From contig CAJSYI010000011.1 of assembly GCA_910573745.1 (NCBI GenBank), positions 16,315-80,314 on the forward strand: a DNA stretch of 64,000 bases, read 5' to 3'. Positions 8,850-17,942 of the stretch are shown here, piece by piece (the first letter of the stretch is position 1; the number at the start of each line of letters is the position of its first letter). The notes under the pieces were generated by a model. It ran no database searches and had not been told where the DNA came from. It was given only the letters and a program-made list of their open reading frames with translations. The DNA comes from Muribaculaceae bacterium. GTDB taxonomy: Bacteria; Bacteroidota; Bacteroidia; Bacteroidales; Muribaculaceae. The position numbers and the translations under genes were made by a program.

Positions 8850-10110
8850 ACAGGCCATACCGCTCGTGTTGTCGGCCTGCGCGGCTTTTCCGGTGTTCTC
8901 ACAAACGCCGGGAACAGACACCCGCACGCGCATCGCCGACCCAAGGTTCCGTACGTTGCAGACCACCAACGCCGACAATTTCATGGGCATGCCGGTGGTC
9001 AGGCTTGGTTCGGAAGACCGCATGCTCATCTCTTTCGACGAACTCGGCGACGACATCAGCTATCTGCAGTACAGGCTTCTGCACTGCAACTCCGACTGGA
9101 CGCGTTCCTCGCTCGTGGAATCGGAATACCTTGACGGATTCAACGTAGCCGACATAACAGACTATGCCTTCTCGTCGAACACATATGTCCATTACGTCAA
9201 CTACCGCATAGAGGTTCCGAACGCCGACATGCGTCCGCTCAAAAGCGGCAACTATCTGCTGCAGGTGTTCCCTCAGGACAATCCCGAGGAACTTGTGTTG
9301 CAGACGCGTTTCTGCGTAAGCGAAAATACGGTCGCCGTGGCGGGCGAAGCTACATCACGCACTGACCGCGGACTGAACACCGAATGGCAGCAGGTGAACC
9401 TGACAGTCAACCCCGGGGAGTTCCAGATACGGAGTCCCTTCACCGACATAGTGCTCATTGTCAGCCAGAACGGGCATCCAGACCGGACACGCACACTGAC
9501 CCATCCACAGCAAATCAAAGGTCGAACGCTCGTTTACGAACACTGCCCCGACCTTATCTTCCCTGCCGGCAACGAATACAGGCGTTTCGAGACCGTAAGG
9601 GCGGATTATCCCGGAATGAACGTGGATTCAGTGAAGTTCATCGGACGCAATTACCACGCATGGGTGCATACGGACAGACCGCGTGCTGAATCATCCTACA
9701 TATACGACCTCACTCAAAACGGACGTTTCAAGATAGATGAATACAACGCCACCGACCCTGACCTCGGCGCAGACTACATCACTGTGCATTTCGAGCTGAA
9801 ACATCCCGAAATCATGAACGCAGACGTATTCGTGGACGGAAACTTCGCCTACGATTCCTTCTCGGATGCAAACAGGATGCGTTTCGACCCCGCATCCCGT
9901 TCCTACAGGCTCGACATCCCGTTGAAGCAGGGTTCCTACAACTATCAGTACGTGGCAGTGCCGCGAAAAGACCCAAAAGTCTCAGATCCGGCAATCTTCG
10001 AAGGAAACAAGTTCGAGACCGGCAACGAGTATCAGGTATACGTATATCTGCGAGAACCCGGCACACGAGCCGACCGCCTGATAGGCACCGCCCAGCTCTT
10101 CTCACGCTAA
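8839..10110 (+). CDS. Type IX secretion system plug-domain protein (DUF5103)
   Basis: 423 residues with a signal peptide (about 1-21, LVLSACAAFPVFS). The body matches my recollection of the DUF5103 family found throughout Bacteroidetes: an N-terminal segment with FDELGDDISYLQYRLLHCNSDW followed by beta-rich domains and a GNFAYDSFSD-type stretch. One member was described as the plug of the SprA translocon of type IX secretion, but the family also occurs in species without gliding. The stop codon TAA (10108-10110) is the left copy of the target duplication of a small inverted-repeat element that follows directly. Confidence 0.8.
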   Translation: MRLRQAIPLVLSACAAFPVFSQTPGTDTRTRIADPRFRTLQTTNADNFMGMPVVRLGSEDRMLISFDELGDDISYLQYRLLHCNSDWTRSSLVESEYLDGFNVADITDYAFSSNTYVHYVNYRIEVPNADMRPLKSGNYLLQVFPQDNPEELVLQTRFCVSENTVAVAGEATSRTDRGLNTEWQQVNLTVNPGEFQIRSPFTDIVLIVSQNGHPDRTRTLTHPQQIKGRTLVYEHCPDLIFPAGNEYRRFETVRADYPGMNVDSVKFIGRNYHAWVHTDRPRAESSYIYDLTQNGRFKIDEYNATDPDLGADYITVHFELKHPEIMNADVFVDGNFAYDSFSDANRMRFDPASRSYRLDIPLKQGSYNYQYVAVPRKDPKVSDPAIFEGNKFETGNEYQVYVYLREPGTRADRLIGTAQLFSR

Positions 10111-10187
10111 GAGTATGTTTACTTTTATTTGAAAGCTTATTATCGCACACTCCTATTTGTTAATACGGTTTAAAAGTAAACATACTC
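10111..10187. mobile_element. 77-bp MITE-like element D (TAA target duplication)
   Basis: A 17-bp perfect terminal inverted repeat (GAGTATGTTTACTTTTA at 10111-10127, complement at 10171-10187) is flanked by direct TAA repeats (10108-10110 and 10188-10190). The ends resemble those of elements A and B in this window (GAGTGTGTTTG). GAG ends with a TNA duplication are the hallmark of the IS1031 group of IS5 elements. It encodes nothing. It could also act as a transcription terminator for the gene before it. Confidence 0.75.
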
Positions 10188-10286
10188 TAAGATACAAATG
10201 CAAGCACCCTAAAAACTACCGCCTCGTCTCCCCAACGACAATTTGCTACCACTGCGCGCCTCATCGCGCAAAAAAACATAAATGGA

Positions 10287-10883
10287 ATGTTACAGATACA
10301 AGACACCCTCGTCTCCCTCGACCTTATAGAACGTTTCTTCTGTTGCGACCTCGACGCATGTCTCGGGGCTTGTTGCGTAGAGGGCGATGCGGGAGCACCG
10401 CTGAATATTGAGGAAGTGGAACGCATCGAAGAATCGATGCCTGAGGCATGGGCCGACCTCACTCCTGCGGCAAAGGAAACCATCAACGACCAAGGCGTGG
10501 CGTATGTGGACGAGGAAGGCGACCTCGTAACATCTATCGTAAACGGTCGCGACTGCGTGTTCTGCACCTACGCCCCGGGCGGAAAGACGCTCTGCGCGCT
10601 TGAAAAGGCATACCGCGAAGGACGCACAAAATGGTGCAAACCGGCCTCATGCCGCCTTTATCCAGTCAGACTCAAGCAATACGACGGATTCACAGCCGTC
10701 AATCTTCACATATGGAAAATATGCAAGAGCGCGGAGACACATGGCCGCAAGCTTGGCATCAGGGCATATCAGTTTCTGAAAGACCCGCTTAGCGCACGTT
10801 TCGGAGAAAAATGGTATGAAGAGCTTTGCATCACCGCAGACGAATACCTCAGGCGATACGGAGAAAGGAACGATGCCAGTTAA
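10287..10883 (+). CDS. DUF3109 cysteine-rich protein
   Basis: 198 residues of a family common in Bacteroidetes, probably binding a metal cluster. Cysteines are grouped as Cys19, Cys20, Cys25, Cys29 and Cys30 (FFCCDLDACLGACC), Cys90 and Cys93 (GRDCVFC), Cys103, Cys117 and Cys122 (WCKPASCRLYP), reminiscent of YkgJ-type zinc or iron-sulfur folds. There is no signal peptide, so it is cytoplasmic. The function is unknown. It stands alone on its strand, with an inverted-repeat element upstream and a hairpin terminator about 105 bases downstream. Confidence 0.88.
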   Translation: MLQIQDTLVSLDLIERFFCCDLDACLGACCVEGDAGAPLNIEEVERIEESMPEAWADLTPAAKETINDQGVAYVDEEGDLVTSIVNGRDCVFCTYAPGGKTLCALEKAYREGRTKWCKPASCRLYPVRLKQYDGFTAVNLHIWKICKSAETHGRKLGIRAYQFLKDPLSARFGEKWYEELCITADEYLRRYGERNDAS

Positions 10884-10926
10884 CTTGTTTTAACACAAAA
10901 TCAAATGGATTTCACTGAATTTTACC

Positions 10927-11026
10927 TAACTTTGCATCGGAAAATTTTCAGAAAATCTAACATGTAAGAATTTAGTTAAGCTATCGTCCGGGAACAGATT
11001 GTGAAATCAGTTCCCGGGATTTTTTA
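10927..11026 (+). ncRNA. Candidate small RNA: promoter box followed by terminator without a gene
   Basis: TAACTTTG at 10927-10934 matches the -7 consensus exactly. A hairpin at 10988-11017 (CCGGGAAC/GTTCCCGG with inner GATT/AATC) followed by GATTTTTTAT lies about 50 bases beyond the expected start. The 80-90 nt between holds no plausible coding frame. No -33 box is evident, and the hairpin may simply be the terminator of the DUF3109 gene. Confidence 0.4.
10988..11026 (+). terminator. Intrinsic terminator upstream of cls
   Basis: An 8-bp stem CCGGGAAC/GTTCCCGG continued by GATT/AATC, followed by a run of six Ts at 11021-11025. It ends the DUF3109 transcript, the candidate small RNA, or both. 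Confidence 0.8.
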
Positions 11027-11058
11027 TATAAAGGAAATTCGCCATTTATCTCCTCTTA

Positions 11059-11090
11059 TTTGCGTCTCTCGACGGAATTGATTACCTTAG
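11059..11090 (+). promoter_or_regulatory. Possible cls promoter
   Basis: TTTG at 11059-11062, 20 bases, then TACCTTAG at 11083-11090 (one mismatch to TAnnTTTG), about 36 bases before the cls start. Confidence 0.5.
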
Positions 11091-11126
11091 CGCAAAATTT
11101 CGAGTACGACACAAAGCAGGCTTGAT

Positions 11127-12569
11127 GTGAATGCATTATTAACCTCTTGGTCTTCGTGGGTGAACTGGCTCATACTCGCCGCATACGTAATCACGATTGT
11201 GGCCTGCATCGTTGTGGTGCTCAGGGAAAACCGCAATCCCATACGCTCGCTCGCATGGGTCATAGCCCTGATTTTCCTCCCCGTGGCCGGACTCGTGTTC
11301 TATCTCTTCTTCGGCCGCAGCCTGAAAAGCATCAGGATGGTGTCCCGGCACAAAAAGCGCAAGCTGATGCGCGCCACCGCCACCCGTAACGTGAACCTCA
11401 ACGAAACCGGCATATCTTCCGACAGAAGACAGCTCGTAGTCCTCTCCCACTCGCTTTCTAAGGCCAAATTCACCGTCAACAACAAAATAGAGATATTCAC
11501 ACGCGGAGCCGACAAGTTCGAGGCTCTGAAAAGAGACCTCAGAAACGCAAAAAGCTCCATACTGCTACAATACTACATATTCGCCGACGACAAACTCGGA
11601 AACGAAATAGCCGACATACTTATAGAGAAAGCCCGTCAGGGAGTGAAAGTAATGGTGATCTACGACCATGTGGGAAGCTTCTCCACAAGGTCGCGTTTTT
11701 TCGGCCGCATGCGCGATGCCGGCGTGGACGTGCACCCGTTCTTCCGAGTTACTTTCCCCCAGCTCGCCAACCGCATCAATTGGCGCAACCACCGCAAGCT
11801 CGTCATCATAGACCGCGAAACGGGATACATCGGGGGAATGAACATCGCGGACAGATACACAGAGAAGACCGGGGGGAAGCCTGCATGGCGGGACACTCAT
11901 TTCCGTCTGCACGGCGACATAGTGGAATCCTTGATTCTGTCATTCGCCATAGACTGGTCGTTCATGGGCCAGCCACTGTCCTACGACGACCCTTTGCCGA
12001 AATCCGCATCCATTGCCAACAATGTCGGGATGCAGCTCGTCTCCTCAGGCCCGGTGGACACTTGGGACAACCTTTCGCTATGTTTCCTCAAAGCCATATC
12101 ATCAGCCAAAAAGTCGATATATCTCCAGACTCCTTATTTTCTCCCGACCGACGCGCTCCAGCATGCGCTCGAAGCCGCCGCGTTCGCAAAAGTAGACGTG
12201 AGAATCATGATCCCGAGGAAATGCGACTCCAAGCTCCTCCAGCTCGCATCATTCTCCTTTGTTACACAATGCCTGAAAGCCGGCATAAAGGTCTACCTCT
12301 ACAACCCTTGCATGCTCCACGCAAAGGCTTTGATAATCGATGAGGATCTGGTAGCGGTAGGCTCGACCAACTTCGACTTCCGCAGCTTTGAGAACAATTT
12401 CGAGACCACTCTCTTTGTCTACGACCGCGAAGTGAACCGGAAGATGCGCGACATTTTCTTCGACGACATAAGCCTCTCCACCAAGCTTACGTTCTCGCAA
12501 TGGCATTCGCGCCCGGTGCTTCAACGCCTTTTCGAGTCTGTGGTCCGCCTCCTCTCCCCCATCCTCTGA
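11127..12569 (+). CDS. cls: Cardiolipin synthase, phospholipase D family
   Basis: 480 residues. It makes cardiolipin from two phosphatidylglycerols at the inner membrane. Two N-terminal membrane helices (about 13-33 and 43-63) precede two PLD domains, with HxKxxxxD motifs at His222/Lys224/Asp229 (NHRKLVIID) and His398/Lys400/Asp405 (MLHAKALIIDED). The start is GTG; the only nearby ATG (11125) reads straight into a stop in another frame. It is convergent with the CotH gene, with only 13 bases between their stops and no clear terminator. Confidence 0.94.
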   Translation: MNALLTSWSSWVNWLILAAYVITIVACIVVVLRENRNPIRSLAWVIALIFLPVAGLVFYLFFGRSLKSIRMVSRHKKRKLMRATATRNVNLNETGISSDRRQLVVLSHSLSKAKFTVNNKIEIFTRGADKFEALKRDLRNAKSSILLQYYIFADDKLGNEIADILIEKARQGVKVMVIYDHVGSFSTRSRFFGRMRDAGVDVHPFFRVTFPQLANRINWRNHRKLVIIDRETGYIGGMNIADRYTEKTGGKPAWRDTHFRLHGDIVESLILSFAIDWSFMGQPLSYDDPLPKSASIANNVGMQLVSSGPVDTWDNLSLCFLKAISSAKKSIYLQTPYFLPTDALQHALEAAAFAKVDVRIMIPRKCDSKLLQLASFSFVTQCLKAGIKVYLYNPCMLHAKALIIDEDLVAVGSTNFDFRSFENNFETTLFVYDREVNRKMRDIFFDDISLSTKLTFSQWHSRPVLQRLFESVVRLLSPIL

Positions 12570-12582
12570 CCGGCTGACCCGA

Positions 12583-13998
12583 CTACTTGACCACGGTCTT
12601 CTTTCCGTTGATTATGTATATCCCTTTTCCAAGCCCGGAGACGGCTTCTGCCTCATCGGCATATTCACCTATGCAGATGCCTTGAAGATTGAAAACCTTC
12701 GTTGCAACGTCCGGCCGGCGGGCAGACACTACGTCCAGAGATGACTGAGGGCTTACAGGAAGATGGCGGTCAAACCAGTCGATATTCCGACGCAAAGCTT
12801 TCTTTATCCTGTCCGCCCTGAGCCGGGCGGTCTGCGACGGGTCTTCATTCCACCTTGCGCAATCGTTTGCCCATGCCTGCGCAAGCGGAAGAACCGTTTC
12901 GTCTATGTATCCGAATACCTCTGAAAGCCTGTTAGGATAAACCTCTCTCCAGACCTTTTCCACCGCCTCGCAGAAACTGTCATACTGTATAAGCTCCCCT
13001 ATCCAGTGAGGTGTGAACCCATAATGCACCTTCATCCTGAAAGTGTAGTCGGTCTTTTCACGGTTGTAGCATACGAGATCCCATATAGGCCCGGCAATCC
13101 ACTTGGTGTCCGGCCCCTTGTCCTTATGGAGATAGAAGCTGCCGTGGAAACCGTCAGGATTGTCCATCACCTCCTGCAGGACGAAGAAACGTGCCATGCT
13201 TTCCACATCGAAATGCTCCTCCCAGTCGGTCGAGGTCTTGTCTGGCGAATACACCGCCGCATTGATGGACTTGAATTCTCGGGTGAGCCACTGCAGCTGC
13301 GCGTCCGACAAGTCTTCGGGAGAATGATACCTGAGTGTAAGGTTCCAACGGCTGTTCTCAGGAATGGTGATCTGGCATTCGTCCCTGTAGTTGTCTACTT
13401 CCACGAGCCATCCTCCCTCAATCAATGCCGGATCGGTCTCTTGATCCTTCTGTTCATATATGTTCACGCGGTTCTCGTCAATGCGGATTGTCTCCGTCAG
13501 AAAATAGAGGCCTATATAGTCTCCGTTGAGAACAACCTCGACAGGACGGAAGTCAGGAGTCCAGGCCATGCCCATAATCCTGCCCAACTGAAGCCCGGCC
13601 ACGGTGTTCTCCGTCGGTTTGAGCAATGCCCAATGCTTGTTCTTGGGCATGCCCAGCAACTCAGTCTTATTACCCAGCTTTATCTTGTAAGGCTTCTTGG
13701 GACTCAACCATGAAGAATGCCCTCTTCCTCGTATCTGCATCGGCAAAGGTTCATCTTCCGAACCAATAAGCCCACCCTTTCCGTCTGCCGACTCAATCCA
13801 ATACGAGGCGTCAAGATATTCGGTCTTCGAAACTACCGGTTCACGGTTCTCTGTCTCTATGTGCAACACGGGCAACGAACCCGACACTGCCGCGGTGCCT
13901 TCAATTGGCTGCTCATTCGCGCTAAGATCATCCGTACAGGCCACAAATGCCAAAGCCATCACCATATAAGCCACTGTCCTAATCATTATTCCTATCAT
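12583..13998 (-). CDS. CotH-family lipoprotein with a type IX-like C-terminal sorting segment
   Basis: 471 residues. A lipoprotein signal peptide (MVMALAFVAC, lipobox Cys21) is followed by a CotH domain: RGRGHSSW near residue 91, KKPYKIKL, LNGDYIGLYFLTE, and GPIWDLV further on. CotH proteins are atypical, kinase-like and widespread in gut Bacteroidales, mostly without known substrates. The last ~50 residues (VFNLQGICIG... GKGIYIINGKKTVVK) look like the C-terminal domain that directs type IX secretion or surface anchoring. Having both a lipobox and such a tail is odd. No strong promoter was seen upstream. Confidence 0.85.
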   Translation of the reverse strand: MIGIMIRTVAYMVMALAFVACTDDLSANEQPIEGTAAVSGSLPVLHIETENREPVVSKTEYLDASYWIESADGKGGLIGSEDEPLPMQIRGRGHSSWLSPKKPYKIKLGNKTELLGMPKNKHWALLKPTENTVAGLQLGRIMGMAWTPDFRPVEVVLNGDYIGLYFLTETIRIDENRVNIYEQKDQETDPALIEGGWLVEVDNYRDECQITIPENSRWNLTLRYHSPEDLSDAQLQWLTREFKSINAAVYSPDKTSTDWEEHFDVESMARFFVLQEVMDNPDGFHGSFYLHKDKGPDTKWIAGPIWDLVCYNREKTDYTFRMKVHYGFTPHWIGELIQYDSFCEAVEKVWREVYPNRLSEVFGYIDETVLPLAQAWANDCARWNEDPSQTARLRADRIKKALRRNIDWFDRHLPVSPQSSLDVVSARRPDVATKVFNLQGICIGEYADEAEAVSGLGKGIYIINGKKTVVK

Positions 13999-14108
13999 TA
14001 CTGAAAAAATAGTTGTTATAAGTATATGATGTAAAAAAACAGGAAATGCTGCACAGACACCCGGATTTTTCGCCTAAGCAGCTCCAAAAACCAATGTGCA
14101 GATAAGTC

Positions 14109-14135
14109 TAAGAGGCTGTCCGAAAGCGTTGTCTG
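14109..14135. repeat. Solo element end (TAA then GAGGCTGTCC)
   Basis: TAA (14109-14111) is followed by GAGGCTGTCCGAAAGC, resembling the left end of element C at 47640. No matching right end was found nearby, so this may be a decayed copy or chance. Confidence 0.3.
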
Positions 14136-14184
14136 AATAATCTAAACATCCACAGATATGCGCACCCGTGCTAAAGAAGCCGAT

Positions 14185-14223
14185 AAGAAAAAAGCAGACC
14201 GGGAGTGGAATCACTCTCGGCCT
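14185..14223 (-). terminator. Terminator of the ribosomal supercluster after rplQ
   Basis: A 13-bp stem (14194-14206 with 14211-14223, two G-U pairs, 4-nt loop) is followed on the minus strand by CTTTTTTC. It lies 26-64 bases beyond the rplQ stop. Confidence 0.85.
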
Positions 14224-14248
14224 GCCCGGTTTTATCGATTCGTGGGAT

Positions 14249-14719
14249 TTACTCTGTTGCAGGTGCCTCAGCTGTTGCTTCAGCCGCATCCGCGCTTTTC
14301 TTACGGCGCGAACGGCGGGTGGTCTTGGCCTTCTTGGTCTCTTTCTCACCAAGAAGCAACTCGTTGAAGTCAACAAGCTCGATCATGCACATCTCGGCGT
14401 TGTCGCCAAGACGGTGGCCGGTCTTGAGGATGCGTGTATATCCGCCCGGACGGTCAGCGACCTTCTCGGCAATCACGCCGAAAAGTTCCTTCACGGCTTC
14501 CTTGTTCTGGAGATAGCTGAACACTAGACGTCGGTTCGGGGTATCATCCTTCTTCGAGCGGTTGATCAGAGGCTCGCAATACATGCGGAGCGCTTTCGCC
14601 TTAGCCAGAGTGGTGAAAATTCTCTTGTGCATGATAAGGGAAATCGTAAGGTTCGAAAGCAGAGCCTCGCGATGAGCTTTCTTGCGGCCAAGGTGGTTGA
14701 ATTTTTTATTGTGTCTCAT
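14249..14719 (-). CDS. rplQ: 50S ribosomal protein L17
   Basis: 156 residues. It starts [27 protein letters not shown], the classic bL17 N-terminus, and ends with an Ala/Glu/Lys-rich tail ([16 protein letters not shown]) longer than in E. coli, as is common in Bacteroidetes. It is the last gene of the supercluster, 5 bases after rpoA, with a terminator directly downstream. Confidence 0.97.
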   Translation of the reverse strand: MRHNKKFNHLGRKKAHREALLSNLTISLIMHKRIFTTLAKAKALRMYCEPLINRSKKDDTPNRRLVFSYLQNKEAVKELFGVIAEKVADRPGGYTRILKTGHRLGDNAEMCMIELVDFNELLLGEKETKKAKTTRRSRRKKSADAAEATAEAPATE

Positions 14720-14724
14720 CGTTG

Positions 14725-15723
14725 TTATTCTTTGTCTAATTTATACTTTGAAATATCCATCCCAAAGGAGAGATTCAGGCTTTCCAACAGGTTGTCGAGC
14801 TCAGTCAGCGACTTGCGTCCGAAATTGCGGAATTTCAAAAGGTCGTTCTTGTTGAACACCACAAGCTCGCCGAGCGTCTCCACCTCAGCGCTCTTGAGAC
14901 AGTTGAGCGCCCTCACAGAAAGGGACATGTCGGTCAGCTTGCTTTTGAGAAGCTGCCGCATGTGAAGCACTTCCTCATCAAACTCGTCTTCATCCTGTTC
15001 GGCAGGCTGTTCGAGAGTCATCTTCTCGTCGCTGAACATCATGAAATGCTGTATAAGGATTTTTGAAGCCTCTTTCAACGCGTCTTTCGGGCTGATGGAG
15101 CCGTCGGTAGTAACCTCGAGGAGCAGCTTCTCGTAGTCGGTCTTCTGTTCGACACGGAAGTTGTCCACCGCATATTTCACGTTCTTGATCGGAGTATAGA
15201 TCGAGTCGATGGCGATCACGCTCGGATCCGCACCTTCGAGAAGCTCTCGGTTCTCGTCGGCAGGAACCCAGCCTCGCCCGCTGTTGATCGTGAATTCCAA
15301 CTGAAAGTTTGCGGATGAATCCAGATGGCAGATCACCAGATCCGGATTCAACACCTCAAACCCGCTGAGCACTTTACCCAAGTCGCCGGCCTTGAACACA
15401 TCAACTCCCGAAACGTTGACTACTGCCTTCTCTGTGTCGGTGTCTTCTACCGTTTGCTTGAACCGCACTTGCTTGAGGTTCAAGATGATGTTCGTGACAT
15501 CTTCCTTCACTCCGGGTATGGTGTCGAGCTCGTGGGCCACGCCGTCGATGCGTATCGAACAGATGGCAAAGCCCCCGAGAGAAGACAGGAGGATGCGCCG
15601 GAGCGCGTTGCCTACCGTCTGGCCATATCCCGGTTCCAGAGGACGGAACTCGAATCTGCCGAACGAATTCGTCTCCTCCAGCATTATAACCTTTTCGGGC
15701 TTCTGAAATGCTAAAATTGGCAT
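14725..15723 (-). CDS. rpoA: DNA-directed RNA polymerase subunit alpha
   Basis: 332 residues. The N-terminal dimerisation domain shows [24 protein letters not shown] residues near 25-43. An acidic linker ([10 protein letters not shown]) leads to the C-terminal DNA-binding domain with [13 protein letters not shown] and [13 protein letters not shown]. It nucleates RNA polymerase assembly and contacts upstream promoter DNA. It lies 16 bases after rpsD and 5 bases before rplQ, the usual alpha-operon order. Confidence 0.98.
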   Translation of the reverse strand: MPILAFQKPEKVIMLEETNSFGRFEFRPLEPGYGQTVGNALRRILLSSLGGFAICSIRIDGVAHELDTIPGVKEDVTNIILNLKQVRFKQTVEDTDTEKAVVNVSGVDVFKAGDLGKVLSGFEVLNPDLVICHLDSSANFQLEFTINSGRGWVPADENRELLEGADPSVIAIDSIYTPIKNVKYAVDNFRVEQKTDYEKLLLEVTTDGSISPKDALKEASKILIQHFMMFSDEKMTLEQPAEQDEDEFDEEVLHMRQLLKSKLTDMSLSVRALNCLKSAEVETLGELVVFNKNDLLKFRNFGRKSLTELDNLLESLNLSFGMDISKYKLDKE

Positions 15724-15739
15724 GGGTCTCTATCGTTTA

Positions 15740-16345
15740 TTATTTAGAATACAACTCTACTATCAACTGCTCCTTGATGTTCTCAGGAATGTCCTCGCGG
15801 GCAGGAAGATGGAGGTATTTTCCGCCCTTGATGCTTTCGTCCCACTCGATCCAAGGATACTTGCTGTGGTTGAAGCCTGCGAGACAGTCGGCAATCACTT
15901 CAAGCGACTTGGATTTTTCGCGCACTGCGACCACATCGCCGGGCTTCACGCGATAAGACGCGATGTTGACCACCTTGCCGTTGACAGTTATGTGTTTGTG
16001 AAGCACTATCTGGCGCGCTGCCGGACGTGTCGGCGCAATGCCAAGACGGTACACGATGTTGTCGAGACGGCTCTCGAGCAACTGGAGGAGCACCTCACCT
16101 GTGATGCCCTTCGTGCGGGCCGCCTTGTCGAACAGATTGCGGAACTGGCGTTCGAGCACTCCGTAAGTGTATTTGGCCTTCTGCTTCTCGCGGAGCTGCA
16201 AGCCATATTCCGAAGTCTTGCGGCGACGGTTCTGACCGTGCTGTCCCGGCGGATAGTTCTTCTTTGCCAAAACCTTGTCCTCGCCATAGATGGCTTCCCC
16301 GAATTTACGGGCGATTTTTGTCTTTGGACCTGTATATCTTGCCAT
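15740..16345 (-). CDS. rpsD: 30S ribosomal protein S4
   Basis: 201 residues beginning [17 protein letters not shown]. The S4 RNA-binding domain is visible ([23 protein letters not shown] near 95). The N-terminal zinc-binding cysteines found in some S4 proteins are absent. An unusually long 350-base gap with a folded element precedes it, and in several bacteria S4 represses its own operon, so this gap is a candidate control region. Confidence 0.98.
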   Translation of the reverse strand: MARYTGPKTKIARKFGEAIYGEDKVLAKKNYPPGQHGQNRRRKTSEYGLQLREKQKAKYTYGVLERQFRNLFDKAARTKGITGEVLLQLLESRLDNIVYRLGIAPTRPAARQIVLHKHITVNGKVVNIASYRVKPGDVVAVREKSKSLEVIADCLAGFNHSKYPWIEWDESIKGGKYLHLPAREDIPENIKEQLIVELYSK

Positions 16346-16695
16346 TTTTGTTTTTTCGTTTTGAGCCTCTGTCTATTCGCAGCCTCAGGCCTCAGCCATT
16401 CTCCTTAGCGCAGCCGCGACCGTCTGAGAGGTAGGTGGTGGGATGCCCTCAAAGGGAATCCCGACGGTCTTTCGCTTTCAAAGCCTTGACTTCGCGGCCC
16501 GGCCTTACGTCTGACAGATGCTTTTTTGGTGTTTTGAATTTCTTTTGTCTTTCCCCGACGCCCTCAGGAGCATTACCCGTGCATTCGGGACAGCGGTTTG
16601 CCGCGTCCCAGCGTGCCACCAAATATGATTTCAGGCTCCTGAACAACCCGCCTGAGCGGACATCGACTGTCTGGGATCACAAATATGAATCGATC
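16346..16695 (-). promoter_or_regulatory. Structured rpsD leader, candidate S4 autoregulatory region
   Basis: This 350-base gap interrupts an otherwise tightly packed operon. A folded element at 16419-16468 has an outer ACCGTC/GACGGT stem and an inner GGGAT/ATCCC stem capped by CCCT/AGGG, with a one-sided bulge of about 15 nt. Near 16635-16660 is TTCAGG-CT-CCTGAA. A minus-strand frame of 65 codons (16449-16646, Lys/Arg-rich, start MFRSLKSYLVARWD) also fits here but overlaps the fold. No TAnnTTTG box was seen in the gap. Confidence 0.45.
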
Positions 16696-17085
16696 TTACA
16701 CTCTTCTGCGTTTCGGAGGACGGCAACCGTTGTGGGGCAGCGGAGTTACGTCTATTATCTCTGTAACTTCTATACCTGCGCCATGCACTGTGCGGATTGC
16801 GGATTCGCGTCCGTTGCCGGGACCTTTCACGTAGGCCTTCACCTTGCGCAGACCAAGGTCGTATGCCACCTTCGCGCAGTCCTGCGCCGCCATCTGCGCT
16901 GCGTAGGGCGTGTTCTTCTTCGAGCCACGGAAGCCCATTTTACCCGCAGAAGACCACGAGATGACCTGACCCTCACTGTTGGCCAAGCAAACGATGATGT
17001 TATTGAAAGAGGAATGCACGTGGAGCTGACCGATAGCGTCAACTTTGACGTTTCTCTTTTTGGCTGCGACTGTCTTCTTTGCCAT
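16696..17085 (-). CDS. rpsK: 30S ribosomal protein S11
   Basis: 129 residues with the S11 core ([20 protein letters not shown] near 23, [11 protein letters not shown] near 90, and the terminal [11 protein letters not shown]). It lies 9 bases after rpsM in the alpha-operon order rpsM-rpsK-rpsD-rpoA-rplQ. Confidence 0.98.
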   Translation of the reverse strand: MAKKTVAAKKRNVKVDAIGQLHVHSSFNNIIVCLANSEGQVISWSSAGKMGFRGSKKNTPYAAQMAAQDCAKVAYDLGLRKVKAYVKGPGNGRESAIRTVHGAGIEVTEIIDVTPLPHNGCRPPKRRRV

Positions 17086-17094
17086 ATTCTATTG

Positions 17095-17475
17095 TTATTT
17101 AGTAGCTTTCTTTTTGTTAGCGACTGTTTTCTTGCGTCCCTTGCGCGTGCGCGCATTGTTCTTGGTGCTCTGTCCGCGAACCGGAAGGCCGAGACGGTGG
17201 CGTATGCCACGGTAGCAGCCGATGTCCATAAGGCGCTTGATGTTGAGCTGGATTTCCGTACGGAGATCGCCCTCCACCTTGTAGTTGCTCTGGATCACTT
17301 CACGCACGGCGGCTGCCTGGTCGTCTGTCCAGTCCTTCACTTTGATGTCTTTGTCTACACCCGCCTTGGCCAGGATGGTGTTGGCGGCACTCCGGCCAAT
17401 GCCGAAGATGTAGGTCAAGGCTATTTCACCTCTCTTGTTTTGCGGCAAATCTACGCCGACTATTCTTACTGCCAT
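17095..17475 (-). CDS. rpsM: 30S ribosomal protein S13
   Basis: 126 residues. Starts [20 protein letters not shown] and carries [15 protein letters not shown] near 93-107 and a basic C-terminal tail ([16 protein letters not shown]) that reaches the decoding region. It follows rpmJ by 42 bases. Confidence 0.98.
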   Translation of the reverse strand: MAVRIVGVDLPQNKRGEIALTYIFGIGRSAANTILAKAGVDKDIKVKDWTDDQAAAVREVIQSNYKVEGDLRTEIQLNIKRLMDIGCYRGIRHRLGLPVRGQSTKNNARTRKGRKKTVANKKKATK

Positions 17476-17517
17476 TTTCTGTCGTAAAAATTGTGTCTGT
17501 AGGATTTTCTTGCAGGA

Positions 17518-17634
17518 TTATCCTTGACGTTGTTTTAACTTCGGGTTTTTCTTGTTGATTACGTACAATCTTCCTTTTCTGCGCACAATCTTGCTGTCGG
17601 CCGTGCGCTTCTTGATTGATGCTCTTACTTTCAT
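17518..17634 (-). CDS. rpmJ: 50S ribosomal protein L36, zinc-independent form
   Basis: 38 residues: starts [17 protein letters not shown] and ends NPKLKQRQG. The four zinc ligands of classic L36 (three Cys and one His) are absent, so this is a C-minus form. Position between infA and rpsM is the canonical one. Confidence 0.95.
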   Translation of the reverse strand: MKVRASIKKRTADSKIVRRKGRLYVINKKNPKLKQRQG

Positions 17635-17648
17635 ATCTGGTGTCTGTT

Positions 17649-17867
17649 TTATTTGTATCGGAAAGCTATTCTCCCCTTAGACAGGTCGTAGGGCGACATC
17701 TCGACCTTAACCTTGTCGCCGGGAAGTATCTTTATGTAGTGCATGCGCATCTTGCCCGAAATGTGGGCGGTGATCTCATGTCCGTTCTCAAGCTCTACCT
17801 TGAACATTGCATTGGACAATGCTTCAAGTATCACTCCGTCTTGCTCTATTGCAGCTTGTTTTGCCAT
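17649..17867 (-). CDS. infA: Translation initiation factor IF-1
   Basis: 72 residues, an S1-like OB fold with the family pattern: [41 protein letters not shown] and [11 protein letters not shown]. It occupies the 30S A site during initiation. Lies between map and rpmJ, as in many bacteria. Confidence 0.98.
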   Translation of the reverse strand: MAKQAAIEQDGVILEALSNAMFKVELENGHEITAHISGKMRMHYIKILPGDKVKVEMSPYDLSKGRIAFRYK

Positions 17868-17942
17868 TTTCCTCTTAGATTATGACCTATTTGATTCCTT
17901 TGTTTTCCCTTTATAACCTTTTCAGGATATAAGAAACCGCGT

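Noticed and set aside
16449..16646. 65-codon frame in the rpsK-rpsD gap as an annotated gene
   Set aside because: No family, no promoter or conserved context, and it overlaps a folded leader; kept only as a remark.
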